Part shown: in pieces, positions 20,375 to 33,640 of the stretch
How positions within the stretch are numbered: position 1 is the stretch's first letter
Layout: each line of letters opens with the position of its first letter
Assembly (NCBI GenBank): GCA_027563935.2
Contig: CM050447.1
Location: forward strand, 78,291,461-78,355,460
Direction: 5' to 3'
DNA: 64,000 nucleotides
From: Costus lasius
Taxonomy: Eukaryota > Streptophyta > Magnoliopsida > Zingiberales > Costaceae
The notes under the pieces: model-generated
What the model was told of the DNA's origin: nothing
What the model saw: the letters and a program-made list of their open reading frames with translations, nothing else
Databases searched by the model: none
Program-made: the position numbers and the translations under genes

Positions 20375-22452
20375 TGTTGGTGTATATGCCCTAGGACCTA
20401 GTTTTGGTCCATCTTTGTACTACTTAACTCTGATATTCATATATCTTTCTGGCATTGTCGTTATCATTGTTTGTCTACACCTGCGATTGTGTACTTACAT
20501 GATAATGTCCCTGGAGACAGATTGGATCTGTGCTCAAATGATTGTCCCCAGTCGATGTACCTGAGTGGATATGGGACAGCTCTGGTATTTGTGAGACTGG
20601 TATGTGGCCTGGTTAGGCATGTGGTGCTAACGCAGACACATGGGTATATCATTGGAGGATATACTGGATAGATCCGCTGTGAGGCTATGACTTGGTGTCA
20701 TGAGTTATCCTCACAAGTGACAGGAGATGCATTGATCCCTTGACTTGAGGTCATTGACCATTCTATATGGTTAGGGACTTGCTTTAATACAACCTAACAC
20801 CTCGCCGTAGTTGGGAGGTCATAATGGTTGTCATTGAGCATGTCACGACCCATATGAGAAGGTCAATGGACAGACACAGGATTTGCCCCTTCCTTAGGGA
20901 AGTATGATATCCATGGAGCTCCTCTATGGTTCTCTGACTGAGAGTGTATGGCCATACCCAGGTGAGAACCTGATTTAGTCATAACCATGTGATTGGGTGA
21001 AAACAAGTGGTGACACACTTGTCCAATCGGATATCAGTTCGGCAAAGAGACTGTAATGCATCTGTACCTAGTTGCGATGATGGGGATGTCGATGTCGATA
21101 TCCATTCCAATGACCTGGGTAGCAGCGATGCACTGCTAGGTGCCACTCACTGCTTGTGATGACCTTTGGTTATCACTGCCAGCGTTAGAGGAACCTACAG
21201 GGTCGCACACTTTGATACTCGAGTTTTCATATTGATCGGGTAGCCTTTAAATCGAGTTATTGGATAACTCGGATCTATTTGGGAGATTTCATCAGCGTCA
21301 ATGGGCCTGATGAGATGGAAGAAACTTATTGGAGCCAACTTCCGTTTTTGGCATATTGATCAAATTAACCATGGTTAACCTCATTTGACCATGGGTTAAA
21401 TTGGATTGGATCCAATAGCTTGGTTAACATGCATAATGGACTTTGGGCTTGGCCCATTGTTTAGTTGGGCTTGCTAATAAGTTGTATTGAAGGGCTATGA
21501 GGCTTGAAGGGTATAATGGGGATGAATTAATAGGATAGGCGTATATGGGATTCTAGTTGGACTAGGATTTGCGCCTATGCCTTGTTTGGTATCTCCTAGG
21601 TGATTAAATCACCCAAGATAATTGATTGGATTGTGTTTGACAATTGTGGGCTGATTATTAACATAATTAGAGTCTTAATTGGATTAGGACTTGCGCCCAA
21701 GCCACATTAGGCAATCCATTATATTGCCTTGACTAGGTCTAGACGCATAGATGGGATTGATGCCTCATATGGCATGATATGGGCGCATATGGCTGATACT
21801 TGCTTTGGCAAGTCTTAGGCGCATATGGGAGTGGAGATTTAATCAGTATACTTGATTAAATAATCTCCTAGAATCATGCCCTAATTGTCAACACTTGCCT
21901 TTCTCCCCTAACCGCCTCTTGCTCCTATGAATAAGCCCTTGCCGCCCCCTCTCTTGATGATGCTAATTCCTTGGAGGCGTGAAGCATTAGAGGGCGACGG
22001 CTTGGAGAGCTTAGAGCTCTTCTTCTTCCATTAAGGGCGCAAGCATGCTTCATCTTTCTCCTCTTCCTTTCCTTGACGAAAAGGAACAAGAAGGCTTGGG
22101 GCGTTCCCTTCTCCTTCCATCTCCTTGGCGCATCACATCTTGGTGGTGGCGCAAGTTGCTTGGAGGACTCTCCTAAGGCATGGATCTTCTTCCCGAGGCT
22201 AGCACCGGGCGAGGAAGAAGAAAACTTGAGGAATCCGTGTGTGCGAGACTGCAGAGGGCGAACACTTGGGCGCCTTCATCGACATCGGCTTCTAATTGCT
22301 TAAAGGTACTTACTATCACATCGTGTCGACCCCCTCGCAAGAGATCTTCACTGGGTTTTTGGGACTGGCCTGTTTCGGGGACATTCTTCCGCTGCGTAAA
22401 ATGTATGTCCATGACTCTGAAAATTGTAAAATGTCCCCAGGGTTTCCCAACA
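20375..22452 (+). repeat. 5' LTR of C1
   Basis: TGTTGGTGTATATGCCC to GGTTTCCCAACA. Closely matches 36441-38518 without a net length change. The TATA box, TATAAATA at 37992-37999 in the 3' LTR, is TATGAATA here (21926-21933). Confidence 0.96.
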
Positions 22453-22453
22453 G

Positions 22454-22465
22454 TGGTATCAGAGC
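22454..22465 (+). promoter_or_regulatory. Primer binding site of C1 (initiator Met)
   Basis: TGGTATCAGAGC one base after the LTR, an exact match to the standard initiator tRNA-Met complement. Confidence 0.92.
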
Positions 22466-24157
22466 TACTTGCGAGCCTCGAACGATGTTCTTTCATGCTT
22501 TTCATGCTCACATGCCATATCTACATTTTCGCATATTGCATAGATGTTGGCGCATGGTTTTTCTTTAAGTAGAAAAATTGTACGTCTCTTGTTTCTTACT
22601 TCTAATTAACTTCTTGTGGTTCTTTGCTCTCTTCATGTGATGGGATAGACCCATACGTGGAAGAGAAAATTTCTCCTCTCATAATAGGATAGACCTATCT
22701 TAAGAGACTTGTTGGGATAGGGCATGGACTGGGTGATTGCCCTTATCCTAACAAGTTAGGGATTGCAAGCAGGGCAACCGGTATGCCTCTTGTAGACTCC
22801 TGAGAGAAACTTAGAATCAAAGATTTGTGATATGAAGGGAAGGAAGAGAGACATGTTTTATGAAAAAGTAAAATTTCAGATCTTATGTTTTTCATGAGCA
22901 TGTAGAATTGCATGAGTAAGTACTTGATTGTGCATGATGTTATGGTCATATGTCAAGCCCCTTAGCATGCCTGAGATGTATCCTTGTGAGGCCTGCGTGC
23001 CGCTTTTCTTTTTGCTTTTAACTAAGAAGAAGATTAGGGTGGCGCATCTACTTGGAGCAAGGTGCATGCTTGCTTGGTTGCGCATCCTTGCCTAGATGGC
23101 GCAACAAGCTTCAAAGGTGGCACATCCTTGCATGGGGGCGCAAGTTAGGGATTGACCGAGCCTTGTGCTTGTGTGCTATCCCTCTTGTGGCCTGCTAGAT
23201 GGCGCACCTTCCTTGAAAGAAGACCATGGAATTGGCCGAACCTTGTGGGCGTACCCCTAGGGTTTGAGAGCTAAACCATGAGAGAAGGACCTTGGAGCCA
23301 ACTTTGAAGATAGAGCTAGAGGTCGGCTAGGCTAGGTCTCGTCTTGGGGCTTGAATCCTAGGTCAAGAGTTGGACCTCCTTTTGGCATGGATTGGTTCAA
23401 TGTCTTGAATGGGCTATGATCACATCATCCTTTTATTGCTTTCTTTATAAAAGCTAAAGCATGCCTGTGATGTTTTATTGTTATGTTATCACCATAGGAT
23501 TGCATGCCTGTAATGATAGACATAAGATAAAACTAAGATGATGAGACCTTAAACAAAAACCCTCAATTAAAATATCAAGTCTAGTAGCCTTCTAACGCGT
23601 AGCCCTCACTAAGCTATCGATCAGTGGAGTTGTGAATTGTTTCCCACCCTCGTGGGACGCACCCACTTATCTTTAGAAAGTGCGTGGTGGCAATGGTTTC
23701 CCCAGTTCAGTTTTAACCTGGGCGTGCCTTCGCAAGGAAACTCGTTGGCCCTGGGAATAATGGTTAGGAATGGACTTGACTAGATTTTCATGTGTGCTAG
23801 GCACATTATGAAACTCTAGAGGCATCGTTGAGAGGTTAGGGTTTCATGCTGTATCCAGCCCTCGCTGGACATGAAATGCCTGGACTATCTCAATAAGGGG
23901 AATTGCTTGGAGCAATCGGCCGGCAAGCCCACCTTAGGAAACATGGGTCACTTTGTGCATCTCATCCCACCCTCGTGGGACGCGAAACCCTATGTGGAAT
24001 GAGGATCTCATCTCACTAGGAAATCTTGGATTTCTCGATTGACTTTGTGGGTTGTCAATTCGATTAAAAATAGTGGGAGCCATGGCCATTTAAAACAAGT
24101 CCAGTTTAAATGACTCGAAGTAGTACTAATCTGCTGTTTCTTGGTTGTTGTAGAACA
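22466..24157 (+). other. Long non-coding leader of C1
   Basis: 1.7 kb without conserved frames between primer site and gag ATG; homologous to the C2 leader (32001-33628). It ends in a splice-acceptor-like TTGGTTGTTGTAG directly before AACAATGG. Contains several CCCACCCTCGTGGGACGC-type blocks (about 23640 and 23970) repeated within the leader. Confidence 0.7.
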
Positions 24158-26146
24158 ATGGCTGTGAACAATGGCAGATGGTCACTGCGATCTACCCTGG
24201 AAAGGGATAAGTTGGTTGGATCCAACTTAAAGGATTGGTATATGAACTTGAGAATTGTGCTCAAGCTCGAGAGGAAGCTATATGTCCTTGAGAAGCCAAT
24301 TCCTGAGCCACTTCCATGCTTGGCCTCAGCGGCTGAGAAGGATGCTTATGATAAGCATCAAGCTGATACTTTGGAGATTGCACAATTGATGCTAACCAAC
24401 ATGACGCCCGAGCTAAAAGGGCAATATGAATCTAAGAGTGCCTCTGAAATTATTTCTAATCTAAGGCAGCTCTTTGATGCATTGGTTGAGCTCGACCCTC
24501 CTAAAGTAAACATTCAGTGTGTTGAGCCCAAAGGCTTAACTAATACATTGAAAACAAAGATGGAAAGAGTCAGGAATAATAAGTGCTACTCGTGTGGAGG
24601 ACCACCTCATATGATAAAGGACATAGTACGACTTCAGAATGAGAAGAAGAGAGGCAAGGCTTCGTCTTCATGCTCAGGTATCTATGTTACAAAAGTCAAT
24701 CTTTCTACTTCTATGTCATGGGTATTGGATACCGCATGTGGAGCTCATATTTGTACAAATATGCAGGGGCTCAAGAAAAGTAGATCGGTGCGGCTTGGAG
24801 AGATTGACCTACGCGTTGGAAACGGGGCACAGGTTGCTACTGTTGCTGTAGGCGTTTTGACTCTCTCCTTGCCTTCTGGACTTCAATTAGAACTAGATAA
24901 TTGCTATTGTGTACCTTCACTTACAAAGAACATTGTATCCATTCCTTGCTTAGCAAGGAAAGGATTTAAATTTGAAATAAATAAGAACTCCTGTTCTTTT
25001 TCATTTGCAAATATGTTCTATGGGAAGGGTACTTTGTGCAATGGTCTATATATCTTGGATATGGAAAGTTCTATTTGTAACATAAGCAATAAAAGGACCA
25101 AACTGAGTGGTTCAGTTGGTGCTTTCCTATGGCACTGTCGATTAGCCCATATAAACAAGAATCACATCCAACAACTCCATGCAAATGGATTGTTAGATTC
25201 AAGTTCCTTGGAGGAATTTGATACTTGTGAACCTTGTTTATTAGGGAAAATGACAAAGGCGCCCTTCACCAAGATTGGTGAGAAGGCAGAAGGTTTATTA
25301 AATCTCATACATACTGATGTGTGTGGGCCCTTCAATAAACAAGCCAGAGGAGGGTACAACTACTTCATTACCTTCACTGATGACTTCAGTAGGTATGGCT
25401 ATGTCTACTTAATGAGACATAAATCTGAATCCTTTGAGAAATTCAAGGAGTTCAAGAATGAAGTAGAGAACCAGCTTGGAAGATCCATTAAAGCTCTTCG
25501 ATCAGATCGAGGTGGAGAATACCTGAGCGGTGAGTTCTTTGACCATCTGAGAGAGTGTGGGATCATATCTCAACTCACTCCTCCTGGAACACCTCAATGG
25601 AATAGTGTGTCTGAAAGGAGAAATCGAACTTTATTGGATATGGTTCGATCCATGATGAGTCACGCAACTCTACCTTCATCATTCTGGGGGCATGCACTGG
25701 AAACAGCTTCTTTGATACTGAATAATGTTCTATCTAAGAGTGTCTCCAAAATACCATACGAGATATGGAGTGGGAGACGCCCTAATCTCGCGTTTATTAG
25801 GATCTGGGGATGTAAGGCTTATGTCAAACGTCAGGATTCTAGCAAGCTAGAACCTAGATCTGATAAGTGTATGTTTGTGGGGTACCCTAAGGAGACTAAG
25901 GGTTACTACTTCTATGTTCCCACCGAGAACAAAGTTTTTGTTACTCGGGGTGCTGTCTTTCTAGAGAAAGAATTTCTCATGAAAGAAGTTAGTGGGAGGA
26001 AGTTTGACTTGGATGAGAACCAAGTGCAACTACAAGACAAAGAGATGGAATCTGAGCCGCCTGCACCGGTTGCTAGGCAACCTGAGGCTCAGACACAGGC
26101 CCCATGTAGGTCTGGGAGGATTCGTCATGCACCTGAGAGGTATGGG
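24158..26146 (+). pseudogene. C1 gag-protease-integrase (5' half of pol), interrupted by C2
   Basis: The ATG at 24158 gives MAVNNGRWSLRSTLERDKL, and the frame is open for 663 codons. Gag is shortened by roughly 100 residues against C2, and the knuckle CYSCGGPPHMIKDI lacks its last Cys. Protease: SWVLDTACGAHIC (active site DTACG; DTGC- or DSGC-type in relatives). Integrase: zinc residues in FLWHCRLAHINKNH and CEPCLLGK; catalytic Asp in HTDVCGPF, Asp in RSDRGGEY, and Glu in SVSERRNRTLLDM. After ERYG the frame is cut at a codon boundary by C2; the second copy of the TSD ATGGG is at 34829-34833, and translation resumes in frame at 34834. Confidence 0.94.
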
Positions 26147-28094
26147 TGTTGGGAAACCCCGGGGACATTTTACAATTTTCAGAGTTATGGACATACATTT
26201 TTCGCAGCGGAAGAATGTCCCCGAAACAGGCCAGTCCCAAAAACCCAGTGAAGATCGCAAGCAAGGGAGTCGACACGATGAGTTAGGAAATACCTTAAGA
26301 GCAATGTAGAGCGATGTCGATGAAGGCGCCCAAGTGTTCGCCCTCTGCAGTCTCGCACACACGGATCTCTTGAGTTCTCTTCTTCCACGCCCGGTGCTAG
26401 CCTCGGGAAGAAGATCCAAGCCTTAGGGAGTTACTCTAATTCACTTGCGCCACCAAGAGAGATGATGCGTCAAGAGAAGAAAGAAAACCGCCCAAGCCGC
26501 CAAGCCCTAGATCTCCTTGCGCCAAGAGGAAAGGAGGAAGAGGCTTGCGGTTATGGAAGATGCGCCCTTGCTCCAAGCACTCGCCCCTCTCCTTGTGTTC
26601 ACGCCTTCAAGGATTAATTACACACAAGAGGGGGCGACTAGGGTCATATTTATAGGGCAAGAGGCGGTTAGGGTAATGGCTAGGATCATGACAAGTGTAG
26701 GGCTAGGATGAGGAGGTTTAAGATAAGGAAAGTCTCCAAGACATTTCCATAATTCTCATTCAACCTTACCTTTTGTTCCCACGCCTTTCCTTGTGCGCCA
26801 AGGCCTTGCCTTGCGCCTCAAGCAATGCCATAGAGGCATGCATTCCATCCTAGGAAGAGAGGGGGAGGCGCCCTTTACTTCCATAATGAAGCAAAGGCGC
26901 CAACATGACCCCATTATGCCCCAAGGCGCCTAATGGTTCATGTTTCTCCCCATTATACCCTTTTAGCCTCTCATCTCTTCATGAGAACTTGTTATTGGGC
27001 CTCATTGGATAATGAGCTAGCCCAAACATCATTGCATAGGCTGATTAAGCACTTGGATCCAATCCAATGCAACCCTAATCCAAATGTGACCAACCATGGT
27101 CAAATACGGGTCAACCTGCCAAAAATGAAGTTTGGCTCCAATAACATTCTTCCATCTCATCAGGCCCATTGGCGCTGATGAAATCTCCCAATTAGATCCG
27201 AGTTATCCAATAACTCGATCATAAGGCTTCCCGATCAATACGAGAACTCAAGTATCAAGGTGTGCGACCCTGTAGGTTCCTCTGACGCTGGCAGTGCTGA
27301 CCAAAGGTCATCACAAGCAGTGAGTGGCACCTAGCAGTGCATCGCTGCTACCCAGGTCGTTGGAATGGATATCGACATTGACATCCCCATCATTGCAACT
27401 AGGTACAGATGCATTACAGTCTCTTTGCCGTACTGATATCCGATTGGACAAGTGTGTCACCACTTGTTTTCATCCAATCACATGGCTATGACTAAAACAG
27501 GTTCTCACCTGGGTATGGCCATACACTCTCAGTCATAGAACCATAAAGGAGCTCCATCGATATCATACTTCCTTAGGGAAGGGGCAAATCCTATGTCTGT
27601 CCTTTGATCTTCTCATATGGGTCGTGACATGCTCAATAACAACCGTTATGACCTCCCAGCTACGGCAAGGTGTTAGGTTGTATCAAAGCAAGTCCCTAAT
27701 CATATAGAATGATCAATGACCTCAAGTCAAGGGATCAATGCATCTCCTGTCACTTATGAGGATAACTCATGACACCAAGTCATAGCCTCATAGCGGGTCT
27801 ATCCAGTATATCCCCAATGATATACCCATGTGTCTGCGTTAGCACCATGTGCCTAACCAGCACACATACCAGTCTCACAAGTACCATAGATGTCCCATAT
27901 CCACTAAGGTACATCGACTGGGGATTATAATTCGAGCACAGATCCAATCTGTCTCCAGGGACATTATCATGTAAGTACACAATCGCAGGTGTAGTCAAAC
28001 AATGATAATGACAATGCCAGAATGATATATAAATATCAATGTCAAGTAGTACATAAGTTGACCAAAACTAGGTCCTAGGGCATATACACCAACA
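26147..28094 (-). repeat. 3' LTR of C2
   Basis: 1,948 bp, reading on the + strand from TGTTGGGAAACC to ATACACCAACA. TATA box on the minus strand at 26647-26654 (TATAAATA). This is the full-length copy; the 5' LTR lacks the part matching about 26948-27713. Confidence 0.95.
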
Positions 28095-28110
28095 ATCTCC
28101 CACTTGCACT
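28095..28110 (-). promoter_or_regulatory. Polypurine tract of C2
   Basis: On the minus strand AGTGCAAGTGGGAGAT directly precedes the 3' LTR. The same tract stands before the C1 3' LTR (36426-36440). Confidence 0.85.
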
Positions 28111-28115
28111 AAGAC

Positions 28116-31100
28116 CTAGAAGTTGAGGAATCTCAACCCCATATCTCTAGCGTGACCATCATGCTTCTGCTGCGCCAAAGCCTTGGTCAATGGGTCTGCC
28201 AGATTGTTCTCTGTGTCTACTCTGCTAATCTTGACATCACCTCTGTCAATGATCTCTCTGATCAGGTGAAATCTTCTGAGTATGTGTTTGGATCTTTGAT
28301 GAGACTGTGGTTCCTTGGCTTGTGCAATTGCTCCATTGTTGTCACAGTAGAGTTCAATGGGATCCATTGCACTAGGTACCACTTGAAGATCACATAAGAA
28401 CTTCCTAATCCAAATAGCTTTGGTTGTAGAATCTGCTATGGTGGGTTGCTTGAAGCTCTTCCAACATACAGCACCTCCATTTATCTTGAACACATAGCCG
28501 GCCTGCGATCTAAAGTCGTCAGGGTTAGACTGGAACGATGCGTCAGTATAGCCCTGCAAGCTGAGCTCTTCCTGTCCCCCATAGACCAAGAACAAATCCT
28601 TAGTTCTTCTCAGATACTTTAGGATGTTCTTTACAGCCACCCAGTGCTGTAGACCTGGATTGGATTGGTATCGGCTGGTTATGCTCACAACATATGCCAC
28701 ATCTGGTCTAGTACATAACATTGCATACATGATTGATCCTACTGCCGAAGCATAAGGAATTCGACTCATGTCATCCCTCTCAGTCAGTGTTGTAGGACAC
28801 TGGCTCTTTGAGAGAGTAAGGCCATGTCTCACTGGAAGGTATCCTTTCTTGGATTGCTCCATGTAGAACCTCTCCAGTACCTTATCAATGTAAGTACTTT
28901 GACTAAGGACCAAGAGCCTCTTGGATCTATCCCGGTAGATCCTCACGCCTAGAATATAGGCGGCCTCCCCTAAGTCTTTCATCTTGAAACACTTCCCCAA
29001 CCATGTCTTCACAGCTTGAAGACTAGGGATGTCGTTTCCGATGAGCAGTATGTCATCAACATACAAGACCAGAAAAATTACCAAGCTCCCACTGAATTTT
29101 CTATATACACAGGCGTCATCTTCGCTTTTGATAAAGCCATAATCTCTCACGGCCTCATCAAATCGAAGATTCCAACTTCGAGATGCTTGCTTTAATCCAT
29201 AAATGGACCTCTTTAGCCTGCAGACCTTATTAACCTCTGCAGGATGGATGAAGCCATCAGGTTGTGTCATATACACATCCTCAATCAGCTTCCCGTTAAG
29301 GAACGCTGTTTTCACATCCATCTGCCATATCTCATAGTCATGATATGCAGCTATAGCAAGCAGAATCCGAATGGATTTAATCATGGCAACTGGCGAGAAG
29401 GTTTCATCATAGTCCACCCCGTGGACTTGTTTAAATCCTTTAGCCACTAGTCTACCCTTATAGGTAACTATTTTGCCATCCATGTTTGTCTTCTTCTTGA
29501 AGACCCATTTACACCCTATGGGTTTTACCCCATCAGGCAGCTCAACCAAATCCCAGACTTGGTTAGCCGACATGGAATCCATCTCAGATCTCATGGCATC
29601 AAGCCATTTCTCAGAGTCCGGTCCACTGACCGCCTCATCATAGGTTCTAGGTTCATCCTCAATGATGAAGATCCCATCGTGTTGGGTCGGTAGCGACCCA
29701 TACCTTTCAGGTGCACGACGAATTCTCCCAGACCTACGCGGGACCTGTGTCTGAGCCTCAGGTTGCCTAGCAACCGGTGCAGGTGGCTCAGATTCCATCT
29801 CTTTGTCTTGTGCTTGCACTTGGACCTCATCCAAGTCAAACTTCCTCCCACTAACTTCTTTCATAAGAAATTCTTTCTCTAGAAAGACAGCACCCCGAGC
29901 AACAAAAACTTTGTTCTCGGTTGGGACATAGAAGTAGTATCCTTTAGTTTCCTTAGGATACCCCACAAACACACACTTATCAGATCTAGGTTCTAGCTTG
30001 CTAGAATCTTGACGTTTGACATAAGCCTCACATCCCCAGATCCTGATAAACGTGAGATTAGGGCGTCTCCCACTCCACACTTCGTATGGTATTTTGGAGA
30101 CACTCTTAGATGGAACATTATTCAGTATTAGAGAAGCTGTTTCTAGTGCATGCCCCCAGAATGATGAAGGTAGAGTTGCATGACTCATCATGGATCGAAC
30201 CATATCCAATAAAGTTCGATTTCTCCTTTCAGTCACACCATTCCATTGAGGTGTTCCAGGAGGAGTGAGTTGGGATATGATCCCACACTCTCTCAGATAG
30301 TCAAAGAACTCACCACTCAGGTATTCTCCACCTCGATCTGATCGAAGAGCTTTAATGGATCTTCCAAGTTGGTTCTCTACTTCATTCTTGAACTCCTTGA
30401 ATTTCTCAAAGGATTCAGATTTATGTCTCATTAAGTAGACATAACCATACCTACTGAAGTCATCAGTGAAGGTAATGAAGTAGTTGTACCCTCCTCTGGC
30501 TTGTTTATTGAAGGGCCCACACACATCAGTATGTATGAGATCCAATAAACCTTCTGCCCTCTCACCAATCTTGGTGAAGGGCGCCTTTGTCATCTTCCCT
30601 AATAAACAAGGTTCACAAGTATCAAATTCCTCCAAGGAACTTGAATCTAACAATCCATTTGCATGGAGTTGTTGGATGCGATTCTTGTTTATATGGGCTA
30701 ATCGACAGTGCCATAGGAAAGCACCAACTGAACCACTCAGTTTGGTCCTTTTATTGCTTATGTTACAAACAGAACTTTCCATATCCAAGATATACAGACC
30801 ATTGCATAAAGTACCCCTCCCATAGAACATATTTGCAAATGAAAAAGAACAGGAGTTCTTATTTATTTCAAATTTAAATCCTTTCCTCGCCAAGCAAGGA
30901 ATGGATACAATGTTCTTTGTTAGCGAAGGTACACAAAAGCAATTGTCTAGTTCTAATTGAAGTCCAGAAGGCAAGGAGAGAGTCAAAACGCCTACAGCAA
31001 CAGCAGCAACCTGTGCCCCGTTTCCAACGCCTAGGTCAATCTCTCCAAGACGCACCGATCTACTTTTCTTGAGCCCCTGCATATTTGTACAAATATGAGC

Positions 31101-32000
31101 TCCACATGCGGTATCCAATACCCATGACATAGAAGTAGAAAGGTTGACTTCTGTAACATAAATACCTGAGCTAGAAGTTAAGGCCAAGCCTTTCTTCTCC
31201 TCATTCTGAAGCTGCCTGCAGTCCCTTCTCCAGTGGCCCTGCTCGCCACAGTGAAAACACCTCTGTTCCTTTGACTTCTTCGCCCTTTTCTTCAGTGCTT
31301 TGGTAGGACCTCTGGCACTGCTCTTAGCACGTGCCTTACCCTTCTTCTTTATCTTCTTGGTCGCAGGGACCAAAAGAACAGAATTGGGTTTGGTCTTACC
31401 CATCTCTCGCTTGTCTGTTTGGAGCATATTCATCAATTCCTCCCGTGTGCACTCAATCCGGTTCATGTTGAAGTTAATGATAAACGGACTGAAGCTAGGG
31501 GGCAGGGAATGAAGAATAAGATCCACAACCAGCTCGTTGTCTATGGTGTGTCCCAGTCTCCTGAGATGATCCACATTCCCAATGAGTTTGAGAACATGGG
31601 GTCTCACTGGTGCACCTTCAGACAACTTGCACCGAAAGACTGCTTTGGCGGTGTCAAATCTCTCAGTTCTAGCCTGAGCCTCGAACATCTGTTTCAGACG
31701 AGTAATCATCTGAAAAGCGTTCTGCTCCTCATATTGCACCTGCAGTTCAGGTGCCTTACTGGCTAGCATAAGACATGCAACGTCCAAAGAGTCATCCTGA
31801 TGCTTTCTATAAGCATCTCTGTCTGCCGTTCAGGCATTAGGCGGAGGAGCCGCAGGAAGAGGCTGTTCAAGGACATACAGCTTCTTCTCGAGCTTGAGGA
31901 CTATCCTCAAATTCCGATGCCAGTCCATAAAGTTAGTTCCAACTAACTTATCCTTATCAAGGAGTGATCACAGTGATAATCCGCCAGTGTTCGTAGCCAT
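28116..32000 (-). pseudogene. C2 Copia gag-pol polyprotein, nearly complete
   Basis: One frame of about 1,294 codons from ATG at 31998-32000, closed by TGA at codon 11 (31968-31970) and codon 57 (31830-31832), then open for 1,223 codons. At codon 11 C1 has CGA, so this stop is a C-to-T change in CG. Domains: gag with zinc knuckle CFHCGEQGHWRRDC (about 31256-31215); protease DTACG; integrase HCRLAH...CEPC, Asp in HTDVCGPF, Asp in RSDRGGEY, Glu in GVTERRNRT; RT with KTAFLNGKL and active site YVDD (about 29058); RNase H GYTDASFQSN, ELYCDNNGAI, HILRRFHLIREI. RNase H lacks 12 residues present in C1, including the TEAEY catalytic Glu. The ORF ends just before the polypurine tract. Confidence 0.95.
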
Positions 32001-33628
32001 TGTTCTACAACACCCAAGAAGAACAGATTAGTACTACTTCGAATCATTTAAACTGGACTTGTTTTAAATGACCATGGCTCCCACTATTTTATATTCGAAT
32101 TGACAACCCACAAAGTCAATCGGGAAGTTTAAAACTTCCTAGTGAGATGGGATCCTTATTTCACATGAGGCTTTGCGTCCCACGAGGGTGGGATGAGATG
32201 CACAAAGTAACCCATGTTTCCTAAGGTGGGCACGCCGGCCGGTTGCTCCAAGCAACTCCCCTTGTCGAGACAGTCTGGGCATTTCATGTCCAGCGAGGGC
32301 TGGATACAACATGAAACCTTTACCTCTCGACGATGCCTCTAGACTTTCACCATGTGCCCAGCACATGTGAACTTCCAGTCAAGTCCATTCCTAATCGTTA
32401 TGCCCAGGGCCAACTAGTTTCCTTGCGAAGGCACGCCCAGGTTAAAACTGGACTGGGGAAACCATTGCCACCATGCACTTTCTAAAGATAAGTGGGTGTG
32501 TCCCACGAGGGTGGGAAACAATTCACAACTCCACTAATCGATAGCTTAGTGAGGGCTACGCGTTAGAAGGCTACCAGACTTGATATTTTAATTGAGGGTT
32601 TTTGTTTAAGGTCTCATCATCTCGGTTTTACCTTATGTCTATCATTACAGGCATGCAATCCTATAGTGATAACATAACGGTAAAACATTTCAGGCATGCT
32701 TCTGCAGATAATAATAAAAGCAATAAAGGATGATGTGATCATATCCTATACAAGACATTGAACCAATCCATGCCATGAAATAGGTTCAACTCTTGTCCTA
32801 GAACTCAAGCCCCAAAAACTAGACCTAACCTAGCCGACCTCTAGCTTGAACTTCAAGGTTGGCTCCAAGGTCCTTCTCTCATGGTTTAGCTCTCAAACCC
32901 TAGAGGTACACTTTAAAAGTTCCCCATAGGTTCGGCCAATGCCATGGTCTTCCTCCAAGGAAGGTGCGCCACCATGCAAGGGGCCAAGATTTCTTGCGCC
33001 ACCAAGCAACCAAGCACCAGCTTGCATGCGCCATCAAACAAGATGCGAGCATCAAGGTCCAAGAAGGATGCGCCTAGCCCTTAATCTTCCTCTTAATTTT
33101 TACAAAAATAATGAAAAAGATGGCACGCAGGCCGCACAAGGATACATCGCAGGCATGCAAGAGGGGCTTGACTCATGATCACAACATTATGCACAATCAA
33201 GGTATTTACTCATGCAATTCTACATGCTCATGAAAAACATAAAATCTGAAATTTTACTTTTTCATAAAACCAGTTTCTTTTTCTCATCTTCTTCTCACAA
33301 GTCTTTTGGTTTATTGCGATTTATTTTTTATGATGATTTCAGAGATCCTTTCGGCTGGCAATTTTGTCAGATCAAGAGACTTGGCCAGTCCGAAGACACA
33401 ATGCCCGTCCTACTTGACAAAATTACGTGCGCCTTTGATCTTTAAATCAAACAAGAAAAATAGTCCAAAAATTCCAAAAGAGATTGAGAGGATGATAGAA
33501 ACAAGAAACCCTAATTTTTCTACTTTTAGAAAAATCGATTGACATGCATCATGCTATTTACGAAAATAGAGATATGGCATGTGAGCATGGAAGAAAAGCA
33601 TAAAACATCGTTCGAGTCTTGCAAGTCC
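32001..33628 (-). other. Leader of C2
   Basis: Non-coding, homologous to the C1 leader and with the same GTTGTAG-AACAATG junction before gag. It has diverged from C1 by many substitutions and indels and contains no conserved frame. Confidence 0.7.
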
Positions 33629-33639
33629 CTCTGATACCA
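33629..33639 (-). promoter_or_regulatory. Primer binding site of C2 (initiator Met)
   Basis: The minus strand reads TGGTATCAGAG next to the 5' LTR end (33641). Confidence 0.9.
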
Positions 33640-33640
33640 C

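Noticed and set aside
26292..26419. Conserved MDLLPEASTGRGRR peptide in Copia LTRs as a real protein
   Set aside because: In C2 the start is TTG rather than ATG and the ends differ in frame; conservation looks like RNA- or DNA-level constraint on the R/U5 block.
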